In this document: positions 8,550 to 18,300 of the stretch, piece after piece
Layout of the letters: every line of letters starts with the position of its first letter
How positions within the stretch are numbered: position 1 is the first letter of the stretch
From: Sphingomonas hengshuiensis
Lineage (GTDB): Bacteria; Pseudomonadota; Alphaproteobacteria; Sphingomonadales; Sphingomonadaceae
Direction: 5' to 3'
Assembly: GCF_000935025.1 (NCBI RefSeq)
Contig: NZ_CP010836.1
Location: 1,178,001-1,242,000, forward strand
DNA: 64,000 bases
The notes under the pieces: generated by a model
Told to the model about the DNA's origin: nothing
The model's database searches: none
What the model saw: the letters and a program-made list of their open reading frames with translations, nothing else
Position numbers and translations under genes: made by a program

Positions 8550-9772
8550 GCCTGGAGCACCAGATCGCCGGTCGGCACAGCGACACAGAGCAGGCAATGG
8601 CCCTTGGCAACCTCGAAGGACGACGGTTGCGCGTAGCCGACTTCACCCGCCGTCAGCGCCGTCTCGCAGGTGCCGCAGCTTCCCGATCGGCAGCCGGAGT
8701 CGACCGCGATGCCGTGGCGTTCGGCGAAGTCGAGCAGGTTCGTGTCAGCGCCTGTCCAACTCAGCGTCCGGGCCGAGGTCACGAACTGTATCTCGATCGG
8801 CGTTTCGAGCGGGGCTGCGATCCCCTGTTCGGGGGACTCGATCGAGGCCGGACCGAACGCTTCATAATGGACAGCGTCGCCTGCCACGCCCCATTCGCGC
8901 AAAGCGGGAACGAGGCTCGCCATCATCGGTGGTGGCCCGCACACATAAAAGCTGTGCCGACCGTGCGGCAGAACGCGGCGCAGCAGCGCGACATCGATGA
9001 AGCCTGTGGCGTGAAAGCTGTCCCCTTCGGCCTTCCCCGGAAGCGGGCAACTTTGGACGATCGTCACGTGGAAATTAGGATGCTGCTGCTGCATCGCCAG
9101 CAGGTCGGCCTCGAACACCAGTTCGCGACGGTCTTGGACGCCGTAGAACAGATGGAGCGCGCGGTCAGGCTGCGTCGCGAGCGCAGCGCGCGCCATTGCG
9201 AATAGCGGCGTGATGCCGATACCGCCCGCGATCAGGACTGCGGGGACGCTGGGATCGTCTCCAAGCACAAATGCCCCGGCAGGCGCGCGTAGCTGAAGGA
9301 TGGCACCCGGTGCGACCCTGTCGAGGAAGTGATTCGAAACGAGCCCAGGCGACAGATCGGGCCGATCGCGCGGCGCTGGGACCCGCTTCACCGTGATCCG
9401 AAACGCTTGCGGGTCATGCCGGTCGGACAGCGAATAGCAGCGGGTGACCCGTCTAACCTGGCCCTGGGCATCGGGCAGCTCGAGCTGGAACGTCAGGAAC
9501 TGGCCGGCGCGATATGGGGCAAGCGGCTGCTGATCGACGGGCTCAAGGTAGAAGGAAGTCTGGCTGGTCGCGTCATCTTCATCCTCGCGCGATCGGACGC
9601 GAAAGGCGCGTAAGCCCGTCCAGGCCGCGTTTGGGAGCGAGCGGCCCTGGACAGGGTCCACCAAGGACGGTCGGGGGCGAAGTGCCGTGACGAGGATCGC
9701 AACGATGACCTGGGCCAGCAGCGCGGCGGAAATATAGCCGAGGAGCGCGAGCGCCGTCACCCGTACCAGCAT
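8546..9772 (-). CDS. NAD(P)H:flavin / [2Fe-2S] ferredoxin-type reductase, membrane anchored
   Basis: A 408-residue protein in three parts. Residues about 5-32 form a hydrophobic anchor. Residues about 50-300 are a ferredoxin-NADP reductase domain with the FAD-binding RCYSLS, the nucleotide-binding LIAGGIGITPLFAM and the late FYVCGPPPMM. Residues about 320-408 are a plant-type [2Fe-2S] ferredoxin domain with cysteines at about 361, 366, 369 and 393 (CxxxxCxxC then C). It oxidises NAD(P)H and delivers electrons singly. Its position before the b-type membrane protein and the octaheme cytochrome, with overlapping genes, suggests one transmembrane electron-transfer complex. Confidence 0.85.
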   Translation of the reverse strand: MLVRVTALALLGYISAALLAQVIVAILVTALRPRPSLVDPVQGRSLPNAAWTGLRAFRVRSREDEDDATSQTSFYLEPVDQQPLAPYRAGQFLTFQLELPDAQGQVRRVTRCYSLSDRHDPQAFRITVKRVPAPRDRPDLSPGLVSNHFLDRVAPGAILQLRAPAGAFVLGDDPSVPAVLIAGGIGITPLFAMARAALATQPDRALHLFYGVQDRRELVFEADLLAMQQQHPNFHVTIVQSCPLPGKAEGDSFHATGFIDVALLRRVLPHGRHSFYVCGPPPMMASLVPALREWGVAGDAVHYEAFGPASIESPEQGIAAPLETPIEIQFVTSARTLSWTGADTNLLDFAERHGIAVDSGCRSGSCGTCETALTAGEVGYAQPSSFEVAKGHCLLCVAVPTGDLVLQA

Positions 9773-9797
9773 TTGGGCGAAGTGGGGGCGCGGTGTT

Positions 9798-10499
9798 TCA
9801 TACCGCGGTTCCTACCAGCAAGCCGATCCCGGCTGTCAGCGCCATTGCCAGCGCGCCCCAGAAGGTGACGCGGATTGTCGCGACCCAGACCGGCGCGCCA
9901 CCCGCCCGCGCTCCAACAGCACCCAGCACCGCGAGGAATAAAAGCGATGCGATGGCTTCGATGACGACCAGCCAGGGCGCTGGCGCAAAGATGACGATCG
10001 CCAATGGCAGCGCGGCACCGGCGGTGAAGGTCGCCGCGGAAGTGAGCGCAGCCTGGATCGGCCGGGCCGTCGTCATCTCGGAGATGCCGAGTTCGTCATG
10101 GGCATGGGCGGCGAGCGCGTCCTTGGCCATCAACTGCCGCGCTACGATGTCGGCGGTTGTCGAATCGACGCCGCGCTTCACGTAAATGCCGGCGAGTTCC
10201 CGGATTTCGGCATCGACGTCGCCGGACAGTTCGGCGCGCTCGCGCGCAAGATCGGCCTGTTCGGTGTCGGACTGCGAGCTGACCGAGACATATTCGCCGG
10301 CCGCCATCGACATGGCCCCAGCGACCAGTCCCGCGACACCAGCGATGAGGATATCGCCCGGCTTCGCTGCGGCGGCTGCTACGCCGATGATCAGGCTGGC
10401 GGTCGAGACGATGCCATCATTGGCCCCAAGCACTGCGGCACGCAGCCAGCCGATGCGCGACACCAGATGGCGTTCAGGGTGAAGGCGCAGCCTAGTCAT
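9798..10499 (-). CDS. VIT1/CCC1 family iron/manganese transporter-like protein
   Basis: A 233-residue protein with the VIT family signature GANDGIVSTASLIIGVAAA in helix 1 and AGAMSMAAGEYVSVSSQ in helix 2. A polar insert (residues about 85-150) and three C-terminal helices follow. Family members move Fe2+ or Mn2+ out of the cytosol into a store or across the membrane. The ATG at 10499 gives the normal N-terminus and sits inside the last codons of a truncated upstream gene (stop 10492-10494). An in-frame start at 10556 is possible but would add 19 non-homologous residues. It opens the intact part of the leftward redox/stress operon, 25 bases before the reductase gene. Confidence 0.85.
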   Translation of the reverse strand: MTRLRLHPERHLVSRIGWLRAAVLGANDGIVSTASLIIGVAAAAAKPGDILIAGVAGLVAGAMSMAAGEYVSVSSQSDTEQADLARERAELSGDVDAEIRELAGIYVKRGVDSTTADIVARQLMAKDALAAHAHDELGISEMTTARPIQAALTSAATFTAGAALPLAIVIFAPAPWLVVIEAIASLLFLAVLGAVGARAGGAPVWVATIRVTFWGALAMALTAGIGLLVGTAV

Positions 10500-10640
10500 C
10501 GCCGTGTTCGCCTTTTTCGGGACCGCCGCCGCGTTCGCCCGCCTCGGCATGAGCACCGGGGGTGAACGCTAGGGGGTCGATCACCGTCGCTCCATACGTA
10601 GTTCCCGCGAACACGATCGCCGCGACGGGCAGCGCCAGGG
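10492..10640 (-). pseudogene. C-terminal remnant of a membrane protein upstream of the VIT gene
   Basis: On the minus strand an open frame ending with TAG at 10494-10492 encodes a hydrophobic stretch (LALPVAAIVFAGTTYGA) and then a Gly/Glu/His-rich tail that ends inside the start of the VIT gene. The overlap with VIT and the coding-like composition indicate the 3' end of a real operon gene. Its upstream part is replaced near 10640 by the ParB fragment on the other strand, so the promoter end of the operon is probably lost or rearranged. The family is not identifiable from about 50 residues. Confidence 0.5.
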
Positions 10641-10650
10641 GCGCCGGAGG

Positions 10651-11016
10651 ATGGGTAGCGCGCTGATCGAAGTCCTGGGCCCGTTGCTCGGCACCGACAT
10701 GGCGCAGGTCTGGACCGGCGACGACACGCTGCTCGACATGATCCGGGACCGCGAGGTGCTGGGGGCGGTGCTGCGCGACGTGGCGGGCGACACGGTGGCG
10801 AAGGCGAACGAGGGTGCGACCGGCAAGGTCATGCGCCGGATTATGCGCGACTGCCTGACCGGCAATGGCCGCGCCAAGGTCGAGGGCTGGGTGCCCCGGT
10901 GGATGGCATTCCCGCCCGCCGCCTACACCGAGCGGGGAGGCGTGCCGACCGTCACCCGGGCCGCGCAGGTCGCTGGCCTTTCCGCCACCTCGGAACCGCT
11001 GCGTCAGGCGGCCTGA
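10651..11016 (+). pseudogene. ParB-like partition protein, C-terminal fragment
   Basis: A 121-residue frame that resembles the C-terminal region of sphingomonad ParB/RepB-type proteins: GTDMAQVWTGDDTLLDMIRDREVL, then NGRAKVEGWVPRWMAFPPAAY. The N-terminal nuclease-like and helix-turn-helix portions are absent, and the sequence before 10651 belongs to something else. It is a scrap of a plasmid or integrative element backbone rather than a working partition gene. No parA is nearby. Confidence 0.6.
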
Positions 11017-11049
11017 GCCTCATGCTGGCGGCATCGCCAAGGTGATGGG

Positions 11050-11736
11050 GTGGCAGCGGCACGGGGTGCACGGCAGCGAGATGGCAGGGCCGGGCTCTGC
11101 GTCTGCTACCCGGTACGCTATGCCGACGACTTTGTGGTGATGGTGTCAGGCACAAGAGAGGATGCCATCGCGGAGAAATCCGCGCTGGCCGAATATCTCC
11201 GCCGAACCACCGGCCTCGAATTGTCACCGGAAAAGACAAGGGTCACGGCGGTGACGGAGGGGTTCGAGTTCCTCGGCTTCCACGTCACCATGCGATGGGA
11301 CAAGCGCTACGGCTACGGCCCGCGCGTCGAAATCCCCAAAGCCAAAGCCGCCGACCTGCGTCGAAAGGTCAAACTGCGTACCACGCTCAATACGGCGCGC
11401 AGTCTTGGCGAAACGCTTCAGGAGATCAACCCTATCCTGCGCGGATGGGCGAACTACTACCGCTACTGCGCCCGGGCCGGACGCGTGTTTACCGGTCTCG
11501 ACTGGTATATCGGCAAAAGGCTCTGGCTATGGTTGCGGAGGAAACGCCCAAAGGCGCACGGGCGCGACATTTTGCGGGATCACCATCTCCGCAGTCTTCG
11601 TCGCCCGACGCGGCGGCTCTGGCGCGAGGGCCATGTCGAGCAGCACCTGCTCGCGTGGACCCCGGTCTGCCGGTACCGCTATAGTTGGATGGGCACGCCT
11701 GACTTTGCCATGTCTTCTGGAGAGCCGGATGCGTAA
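11050..11736 (+). pseudogene. Group II intron reverse transcriptase/maturase, 5'-truncated
   Basis: A 228-residue frame that begins just before the RT catalytic block YADDFVV and continues through the thumb region (GLELSPEKT, FEFLGFHV). It then enters the maturase X domain (INPILRGWANYYRYC) and a C-terminal tail. The first RT blocks are missing, so it cannot be an active intron-encoded protein. The intron RNA 3' end (domain V and the splice boundary) follows directly, so this is the 3' half of a group II intron. Confidence 0.85.
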
Positions 11737-11757
11737 CGAAAGGCGCACGTCCGGTTC
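11722..11757 (+). ncRNA. Group II intron domain V
   Basis: The 36 bases starting GAGCCGGATGCG and ending CGCACGTCCGGTTC fold into the short bulged hairpin with a GAAA-type loop characteristic of domain V. They overlap the end of the maturase frame, as is common. The intron 3' boundary can be placed at 11818, where homology to the uninterrupted nucleotidyltransferase gene (36725-37648) resumes. Confidence 0.8.
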
Positions 11758-11818
11758 GGAAAGAGGCGATCAGAGACCGACCGCCGAAATGCGGCACGGC
11801 GCTGGTCGCCTATTTTAC

Positions 11819-12125
11819 CGCGCGGCGGCTGGGTCGATGAGCCGCACACCGCCAAGGGCTATCAGTCGGATTTCGACCTGTTGGTCATCGTCAACAACGA
11901 CAAGCTGACCGACCGCATCGAGTTCTGGGCGACGGCCGAGGATCGGCTCAACCGCGAATTGGCGATCACCAAGACGCTGCGCACACCGGTAAACTTCATC
12001 GTGCACACGATGCATGAGGTGAACGATGGGCTAGCGCACGGTCGCTACTTCTTCATGGACATCGCGCGGGACGGGATCGCCCTTTATCAAAGCGAGGACA
12101 CCGAATTTCATCAGCCCAAAGCGCG
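11819..12125 (+). pseudogene. Nucleotidyltransferase-HEPN gene fragment (3' exon of the intron)
   Basis: About 100 codons, starting RGGWVDEPHTAKGYQ, nearly match the middle of the intact nucleotidyltransferase-HEPN gene at 36725-37648 (its bases about 36885-37190). The match starts exactly where the intron ends, just after the position of the GSY motif, and stops at about 12125. The frame then runs into unrelated sequence. The 5' exon and the HEPN part are both lost. Confidence 0.8.
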
Positions 12126-12365
12126 AGGTGCACGCTCTCTTCGCGGATGGCTGCGAGAATGGATTGGCAACTGGTGATGGCGGCCGGATTGCTGTCCCCC
12201 TCCGGAATGCCCTTTGCCGACTTCAACACAGCATTCCCGATCATCAATAGAGATTCCTTGGAAGGGGCGTCCTGTTCAAGGAAGCTCCGGGTTGACGACC
12301 GCAGTAACCGCCGCCATGGCAGGATACAAGATATCATATCATTGAATCAAAGCGGGGAGCTATTT

Positions 12366-14414
12366 GTGAAGCATGTGATTTGGGGATTGGGTCTGGCAGT
12401 CATCAGCGGAACGCCGGTATCGGCACAGAGCGCCGCGGACGGCGTTCCGGGCGCGCAACCGGAAGATGCGCTCGTCGTTACCGCGAACCGCACGCGCGAG
12501 AAGCGCGAGAATGTCGCGTCCTCGATGGAGGTGGTGACCGAGGCCCAACTCGATCAGACGGTCGGCGTCACCTTCCTCGACCAGCTCAAGAAGAATGCCG
12601 GGCTGGACGTGATCCAGTATCCGAACGGGCTGGCGGGTATCGGTCTGCGCGGTCTGCGGCCCGATTTCGAATTCACCATTAACCCCCGCACGCTCGTCCT
12701 GGTCGATGGCCGCCCGGCAGGTTCTACCAGCTTCACCACGATCGCGCCCGAGAGCATTGCGCGGGTGGAAGTGCTGAAGGGGCCGGCCTCGGCGCTCTAT
12801 GGCGCATCGGCGGTCGGCGGCGTGGTCAACATCATCACCCGTCGCTCGTCCGGGCCGCTTGCCGGCTCCTTCAATGTCGGCGGTGGCAGCTTCGAGACGA
12901 TCCGTTCGGGCATGCGCCTGGGCGGCGCTCTGCTTGGCGGCACCGATTTCGATCTCGAACTCGGCTACGTCAACCAGATGGGCAATTTCCGCCTGGGCGG
13001 CGGCGAGAAGCGCCCGAACAGCGACTTCCGCCGCGCCTCGGGACGCCTGCGCGTCGGCAGCGACCTGAGCCGGATCGTGCGGATCGACGGCAGCATCGAC
13101 TTTGCGGACCTCGATAACAATGCGCCGGGACCGCGCTCCTTCAACCCGCAGAGCCGCTCGGCGACGGGCACAAATCGGGTCAGCGGCGATGTCCGCGTGG
13201 AAATCACGCCGCAGGATCACGCCATCCGCCTGGTCGCTTATGCCTCGCGCGAGGATTACAATTATTTCGAGGTGCCGGCGGCTGCCACAGGCTACCAGTC
13301 GAACAGCACCGTCACCACCTATCGCGGTGCCCAGCTGCAGGACAGCTGGCAGGTCTTCGCGCCGCTGCGCCTGACCTATGGCTTCGACTGGCAGAAGGTC
13401 TGGGCAGACCGGCTGTCCTACAATGCCAATGGCACCGGCAAGGCGCCGTCCTCCCCGAACGAAAGCCGCGAGACCAAGGCGGTGTTCGCCGAGGCCGGGC
13501 TCAACCTGTTCGGCGAGCGGGTGATCCTGACGGCCGGCGGCCGCTATGACTGGCTCACCGTGATGACCCGGGCGACGCCGTTCCGGACCAACTTCACCCC
13601 GGGCAAGGCCGATTTCGGCGTGTTCAATCCGCGCGGTGGCGCCGTAGTCAAGCTGGGCGCGGGCTTCCGCGCGCACGGCACGATCGGTCGCGCTTTCGTC
13701 CCCGCCCAGGCGATCCAGCTTGCCGGCGAGAGCGAGGAGTTCGCCGGCGTCCAGCGGCGCGTGACCTTCGGCAATCCCGATCTCCAGCCCGAACGCAACA
13801 CCACCTGGGATGCCGGTCTTGGCTTCGCGCGCGGTCTGCTGAGCGCGGACGTCACTTATTTCGACGCCCGTACGCGCAACCGCATCACCACGGCGATCGT
13901 CTCCGAAACCCCGACGCTGCGCCAGACCAGCTATATCAATTCGGACAAGTCGCGCATGCGCGGCATCGAGGGCCAGTTCGCGCTTGATGCCGGCGCGGCG
14001 ATCGGCCTGGCGCCGAGACTGTTTAGCTTGAATGGCAGTGTCACCCGCATCCTCAAGGCCGAGGACGTGCTGCCCTCCGGCGCCGTTACCCCGATCCGCA
14101 ACGTCGCGGACTGGAAGGCCATGGGCTCGGCTACGGTCAATGCCGGGCCGGTCTCGGGCACGGTGACCGTGCGCTACAATGGCGATCGGCTCGATACCGA
14201 CAACAGCCAGGGCAAGATCTTCACCAACGGGGTGGGCGGGCTGTTCACCTATGACCGGTTCACCACGGTCGATTTCAGCAGCCGCTGGCGGGTGACACCC
14301 AAGGACACGCTACGCCTCGAAGTCGCGAACGCCTTCGACATCAACTATTATGAGAAGGCGGACTACGCCATGCCTGGGCGCACGATCTATGCCCGCTATG
14401 TGCGGAGCCTCTGA
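12366..14414 (+). CDS. TonB-dependent outer membrane receptor (BtuB/haem receptor-like)
   Basis: A 682-residue receptor. The GTG start at 12366 follows GGGGAG at the right distance and opens a signal peptide ending near TPVSAQ. A TonB-box-like EDALVVTANR is followed by the plug (LVDGRPAGS; VEVLKGPASALYGASAVGGVVNIITR) and a barrel ending in the expected aromatic/Leu terminus (YVRSL). It should import a large scarce ligand such as haem, porphyrin or a corrinoid. The three genes after it (ExbB-like, DUF2149-like, CobN-like) are spaced by two bases or overlap. I saw no cobalamin riboswitch in the 190 bases before it. Confidence 0.85.
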   Translation: MKHVIWGLGLAVISGTPVSAQSAADGVPGAQPEDALVVTANRTREKRENVASSMEVVTEAQLDQTVGVTFLDQLKKNAGLDVIQYPNGLAGIGLRGLRPDFEFTINPRTLVLVDGRPAGSTSFTTIAPESIARVEVLKGPASALYGASAVGGVVNIITRRSSGPLAGSFNVGGGSFETIRSGMRLGGALLGGTDFDLELGYVNQMGNFRLGGGEKRPNSDFRRASGRLRVGSDLSRIVRIDGSIDFADLDNNAPGPRSFNPQSRSATGTNRVSGDVRVEITPQDHAIRLVAYASREDYNYFEVPAAATGYQSNSTVTTYRGAQLQDSWQVFAPLRLTYGFDWQKVWADRLSYNANGTGKAPSSPNESRETKAVFAEAGLNLFGERVILTAGGRYDWLTVMTRATPFRTNFTPGKADFGVFNPRGGAVVKLGAGFRAHGTIGRAFVPAQAIQLAGESEEFAGVQRRVTFGNPDLQPERNTTWDAGLGFARGLLSADVTYFDARTRNRITTAIVSETPTLRQTSYINSDKSRMRGIEGQFALDAGAAIGLAPRLFSLNGSVTRILKAEDVLPSGAVTPIRNVADWKAMGSATVNAGPVSGTVTVRYNGDRLDTDNSQGKIFTNGVGGLFTYDRFTTVDFSSRWRVTPKDTLRLEVANAFDINYYEKADYAMPGRTIYARYVRSL

Positions 14415-14416
14415 GC

Positions 14417-14956
14417 ATGTGGGCGAAGGACGCGCTGGCGGCGATCTCCGATCTGCTGTTCCTCCCGGTCGTTATCGGCCTGCTCGGCGTCGTCGCCTGG
14501 ACGGCGCTGGCGACCGGCCTGTTCGTGCGCAGTTATGTCGGGCGATTGCGCGGGCGGCGGCCGGCGCGGGATCGCTATCGCGCGGCGATCGATTCCGGGC
14601 TGACGGGCAATGCCCATGACGACGAGCTCGCGATCGAGGAAGTCGTCGCACGGGCCGAAAGTGATGCCGCCCGCTCGCTCAACACGGTCCGCTTCGCCAT
14701 CCGGGTGGGGCCGTCGCTGGGTCTGATGGGCACGTTGATCCCGATGGCGACGGCATTGTCGGGGCTGGCCAAGGGTGATCTCCAGATGCTTGCCTCGAAC
14801 ATGGTGATCGCCTTTTCGAGCACCGTCGTCGGCCTGGCGGTGGGCGTGGTGGCCTATCTGATCGCGATGGTGCGCGAGGGCTGGGCACGCAGCGATCTCG
14901 ATGCGGTGCGTTTCCATGCCGAGCGGGCACTGCGCCGCGAGGAGGACAAGGCGTGA
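14417..14956 (+). CDS. MotA/TolQ/ExbB-like proton channel protein
   Basis: A 179-residue inner-membrane protein with three hydrophobic helices (about 10-35, 95-115 and 130-152). The MotA/TolQ/ExbB core is GPSLGLMGTLIPMATALSGLAKGD. Such proteins use the proton gradient to drive work on periplasmic or outer-membrane partners. It lies two bases after the TonB receptor gene and overlaps the following small membrane protein gene (GTGA). The pairing with a DUF2149-like protein and a CobN-like protein is seen in haem/corrinoid utilisation operons, so it probably energises that apparatus rather than the general TonB system. Confidence 0.8.
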   Translation: MWAKDALAAISDLLFLPVVIGLLGVVAWTALATGLFVRSYVGRLRGRRPARDRYRAAIDSGLTGNAHDDELAIEEVVARAESDAARSLNTVRFAIRVGPSLGLMGTLIPMATALSGLAKGDLQMLASNMVIAFSSTVVGLAVGVVAYLIAMVREGWARSDLDAVRFHAERALRREEDKA

Positions 14957-15318
14957 CCCGCCGGCGCGCCCTGCGCTTCGCCCGCCGCCGCGACGAGGGT
15001 AGCTGGCAGGAAGACCCGCTGTCCGGCGTCGCCAACCTGTTCGACATCAGCCTGGCTTTCATCGTGGCGATGGTGGTCGCGCTCTATTCGATGATGGGCA
15101 CGCCCTCGATGCTTGATCCGCAATCGTCCTGGACGATGACGCGGACGACTGCGGACGGACGGATGGAGATCGTCCGCAAGGACGGCAAGACGATCAAGGT
15201 CGAGCGGGTGAGCGACAAGAAGCTCTCCGGCGATGGCGACCGGCTGGGCGTCGCCTATCAGCTGCCCGACGGCAAGGTCGTCTATGTCCCCGAAAGCAAG
15301 GCTGGAGCCACGAAGTGA
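14953..15318 (+). CDS. DUF2149-like single-pass membrane protein
   Basis: A 121-residue protein with a basic N-terminus, the conserved-looking DPLSGVANLFD just before a single helix (residues about 30-48), and a soluble periplasmic tail rich in charged strands. This matches DUF2149, the partner found beside ExbB-like and CobN-like proteins and probably the counterpart of ExbD/MotB. It starts with GTG overlapping the upstream stop, and its stop overlaps the GTG of the CobN-like gene. Confidence 0.7.
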   Translation: MTRRRALRFARRRDEGSWQEDPLSGVANLFDISLAFIVAMVVALYSMMGTPSMLDPQSSWTMTRTTADGRMEIVRKDGKTIKVERVSDKKLSGDGDRLGVAYQLPDGKVVYVPESKAGATK

Positions 15319-18300
15319 GAGCAATCGCCGCACTGCTGCTGTTGCTGTCGGGGCTGATCCTGCCGGCCTCTGTGCAGGCACAGGCCACGCGGTCGCGTAT
15401 CGCCTTTGTATCGATCCATATTGCCGAGATGCCGACGATCGCCCGCGCCGCGGCGAAGCGGGTGGAAGGCAGTATGGCGATCGACTTCTTCGGTCTTGGC
15501 GGCGGGCTGCTGCCGAGCATCGAAGGCGTCGATCTCGGCACCTATGACCTTGTCCTGATCGACGCCGCCGGGCCGCGCCTGCTCAACTTCTCCGCGCAGA
15601 TCGAAGCGGCCAAGAAACGGACCAAAGTGCTGGTTGTTGGCGCAGGCACGCCGATCACCGGCACCGTCGATCCCGCTTCGCATCCCGATGTCGCTCGCTA
15701 TTGGGACAATGCGACCGAGGACAATTATGGGGGTCTCTTCGCCTATGCCGGCTCGCGCCTGCTGGGCCTTCCGATTCCGGTCCCCGCACCAAAGGTCTTC
15801 CCTGAACTCGCCCTGTGGCATCCAGAAGCCAAAGCGCCGTTCGCGAGGCTTTCCGATTATCTGGCGTGGGAAACCGGCCGCCTGCCTGATGCCGCCACTC
15901 GGCCGCGCGTCGGCATCCTGTTCTATCGTAGCCTGGTATTGGCGAACAACGCGGCGGTGGTCTCGGCGCTGATCCTCGAGATCGAGAAGCAGGGCGGCAT
16001 GCCGGTGCCGATCTGGCGCGAAGGCGGACGCGACCTGGCATCCTCGCTGCTCGGTGGCGAGCGTCTCGATGCGCTCATCCTGTGCGCGAACCGGATAGAC
16101 TATGCCGATGCCAGGGCAGGGGTGGCGGAGGCTGCGCGGCTCGGTGTCCCGCCGCTGATGTGTGCCACCGACTATCGCCGCACGCCCGAGGCGTGGCGCG
16201 ATAGCCTGGGCGGGTTCGCGCCCGAACAGACCGGCGAACTCGCGCTGAGCGAGCTGGAGGGCATTGTCGAGCCGATGGTGGTGGGTGCCCGCGCGGTCGC
16301 GCCCGATGGCGCGGTCGGCTATGCCGCGCTGCCGGATCAGGTGCGCTGGCGCGTCGCCCGCGCAATGGCCTGGGCCCGGCTCCACCGCTTGCCTAACGCC
16401 GAAAAGCGCATCGTCATCCCCTATCACAATGAAGAGCCGGGTGAGGCCGATGTCGGCAGCGATCCCGACAGCTATATGGACGCGCAGGGGAGCATCGCCG
16501 CGCTGCTCACCCGCCTGCGTGCCGAGGGCTATGATGTTGGGCCCGATCCGATCCCCGATGTCGCGACCCTGTCGAAGCGGATGGCGGAGACGGGGTCGAG
16601 CACCCGGACGGGCGACAGGACGGCGCTGCGCGCACGGATCGCGCAGGGTGCGATCACGATCCCGCTTGCAACCTATCTCGACTGGTATGCCACGCTGCCA
16701 GATGAGGTCCGCCGCGCGACCGAGGCGCGCTGGGGGCTGCCGCCAGGCAGGATCATGACCGTGGATGGCCAAATCGTCATTCCGGCGCTGCGCTTCGGCA
16801 AGGTGACGCTGGTCGCGCATCCGATCTGGGGCATTCAGGCCGATGCCGGTGCGCTTGCGGCCAAGGGCGCACTGCCGCCGCATCACCAATATCTCGCCTT
16901 CCATCTCTGGATGCAGAAGGGCGAGCATGCCGATGCCTATCTGCCGATGTTCACCCAGCTCTCGCTGATGCCGGGCAAGCAGGAAGGCCCGGCGGCTGAC
17001 GATGCGGTTGCTGTGCTGATCGGCGCGCTGCCGCATATCCAGCCGCTGCCGCTCCAGGCCAATGGCGGGGTGGGCAACAAGCGGCGCACCCATGCGGTCA
17101 CCATCGGCTTCATGCCGGAGATCGTCCGTGCCGGGCTCAATCCGGATCTGGCGGCGATTGCGAAACTGCTCGGTGGCCAGCCTCTAGACCAACAGGCCAT
17201 TCGCGATGCCGCCAACCGCGCGGGGATAGGGGAGGCGCTCGACTTCGATCCGGCAAGCGCGCCCTGGACGGCGATCGAGCCGGCGCTTCGCCGCTATCTC
17301 CGGGAAGCTGCCGCTGCGCCGATGCCGGTGGGTGGCCATATCCTGGGTCAGGCGCCTGATCCGGTAACCACAGCAAGGCTCGTCCAGGCGATGCTGGCCG
17401 GGAACGGAGGCGCCGCGCCCGACCTCGTCGCGGTGACCCGCTTGCTCGCCGGTGACGACGCGGCGCTCGCCCCGGCGCGGGCAACGCAGGCGCGCGACTA
17501 TGCCGCACGCCTCGCCCAGGCACCGCGCGAGATAGATGCGATCATCGCGGCCCTGTCCGGCGGTTATGTCGCGCCGGGGCCGATGCAGGACGCGATCCGC
17601 AATCCCGATGCGCTGCCTGCCGGGCGCAATCCCTATACGCTCGATGTCCGCGCGATCCCGACACCGGCGGCTTGGCAGGCGGGGGCAAGGCTCGCCGACG
17701 ACATGATCGCCCAGCACCGCGCCCGAACCGGCAAGCCGCCGCGCAAGGTCGCTTTTGTGCTGTGGTCGGGCGAGACCGCGCAGAATGGTGGCACCAGCGA
17801 AGCCCAGATCTTCCGCCTGCTGGGCGTGCGCCCTGTCTGGAATTCGCGCGGCCAGGTAGTGGATGTCGCACTCGAACCGCGCGCGGCGCTTGGCCGTTCG
17901 CGCGTCGATGTGCTGGTCACCACTTCGGGCACCTATCGCGATCATTTCGGCGACAAGCTTGGTCTGATTGCGCGCGCGATCGCGCTGGTCTCCGCCGCCG
18001 AAGAGCCGGACAATCCCATTCGCGCCGAGACCCGGGCGCGGATCGCCGCGCTACGCCGGGCCGGGGTGCCGGCAGATGTCGCCGAGCGCCGCGCCCTGCG
18101 CCGGATTTTCTCGACCGCGCCGGGTGCCTATTCTCCCTCGACCCAGTTCGCCAACCGCGAGGGCTGGAGCCCCGAGCGGCTGAACCGGCTCTACGAGGCG
18201 CGGCTGGGCCATGCTTATGGGGACGGGATTGACGGGGAAGCGGACAGCACCGCCTTCGCGGCCAATCTGGAGCGGGTCGATGCCGCGATATTCAGCCGCT

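Noticed and set aside
12180..12365. Possible cobalamin riboswitch before the TonB receptor
   Set aside because: I looked for the conserved B12-box-type sequence and did not find it; the segment shows only a plausible ribosome site before the GTG start.
12360..13676. 438-codon open frame on the minus strand
   Set aside because: It is antisense to the TonB receptor, whose motifs and ends are clear.
15282..17093. 603-codon open frame on the minus strand
   Set aside because: It is antisense to the CobN-like gene and has the Arg/Gly/Asp-rich composition of a shadow frame, with no family resemblance.
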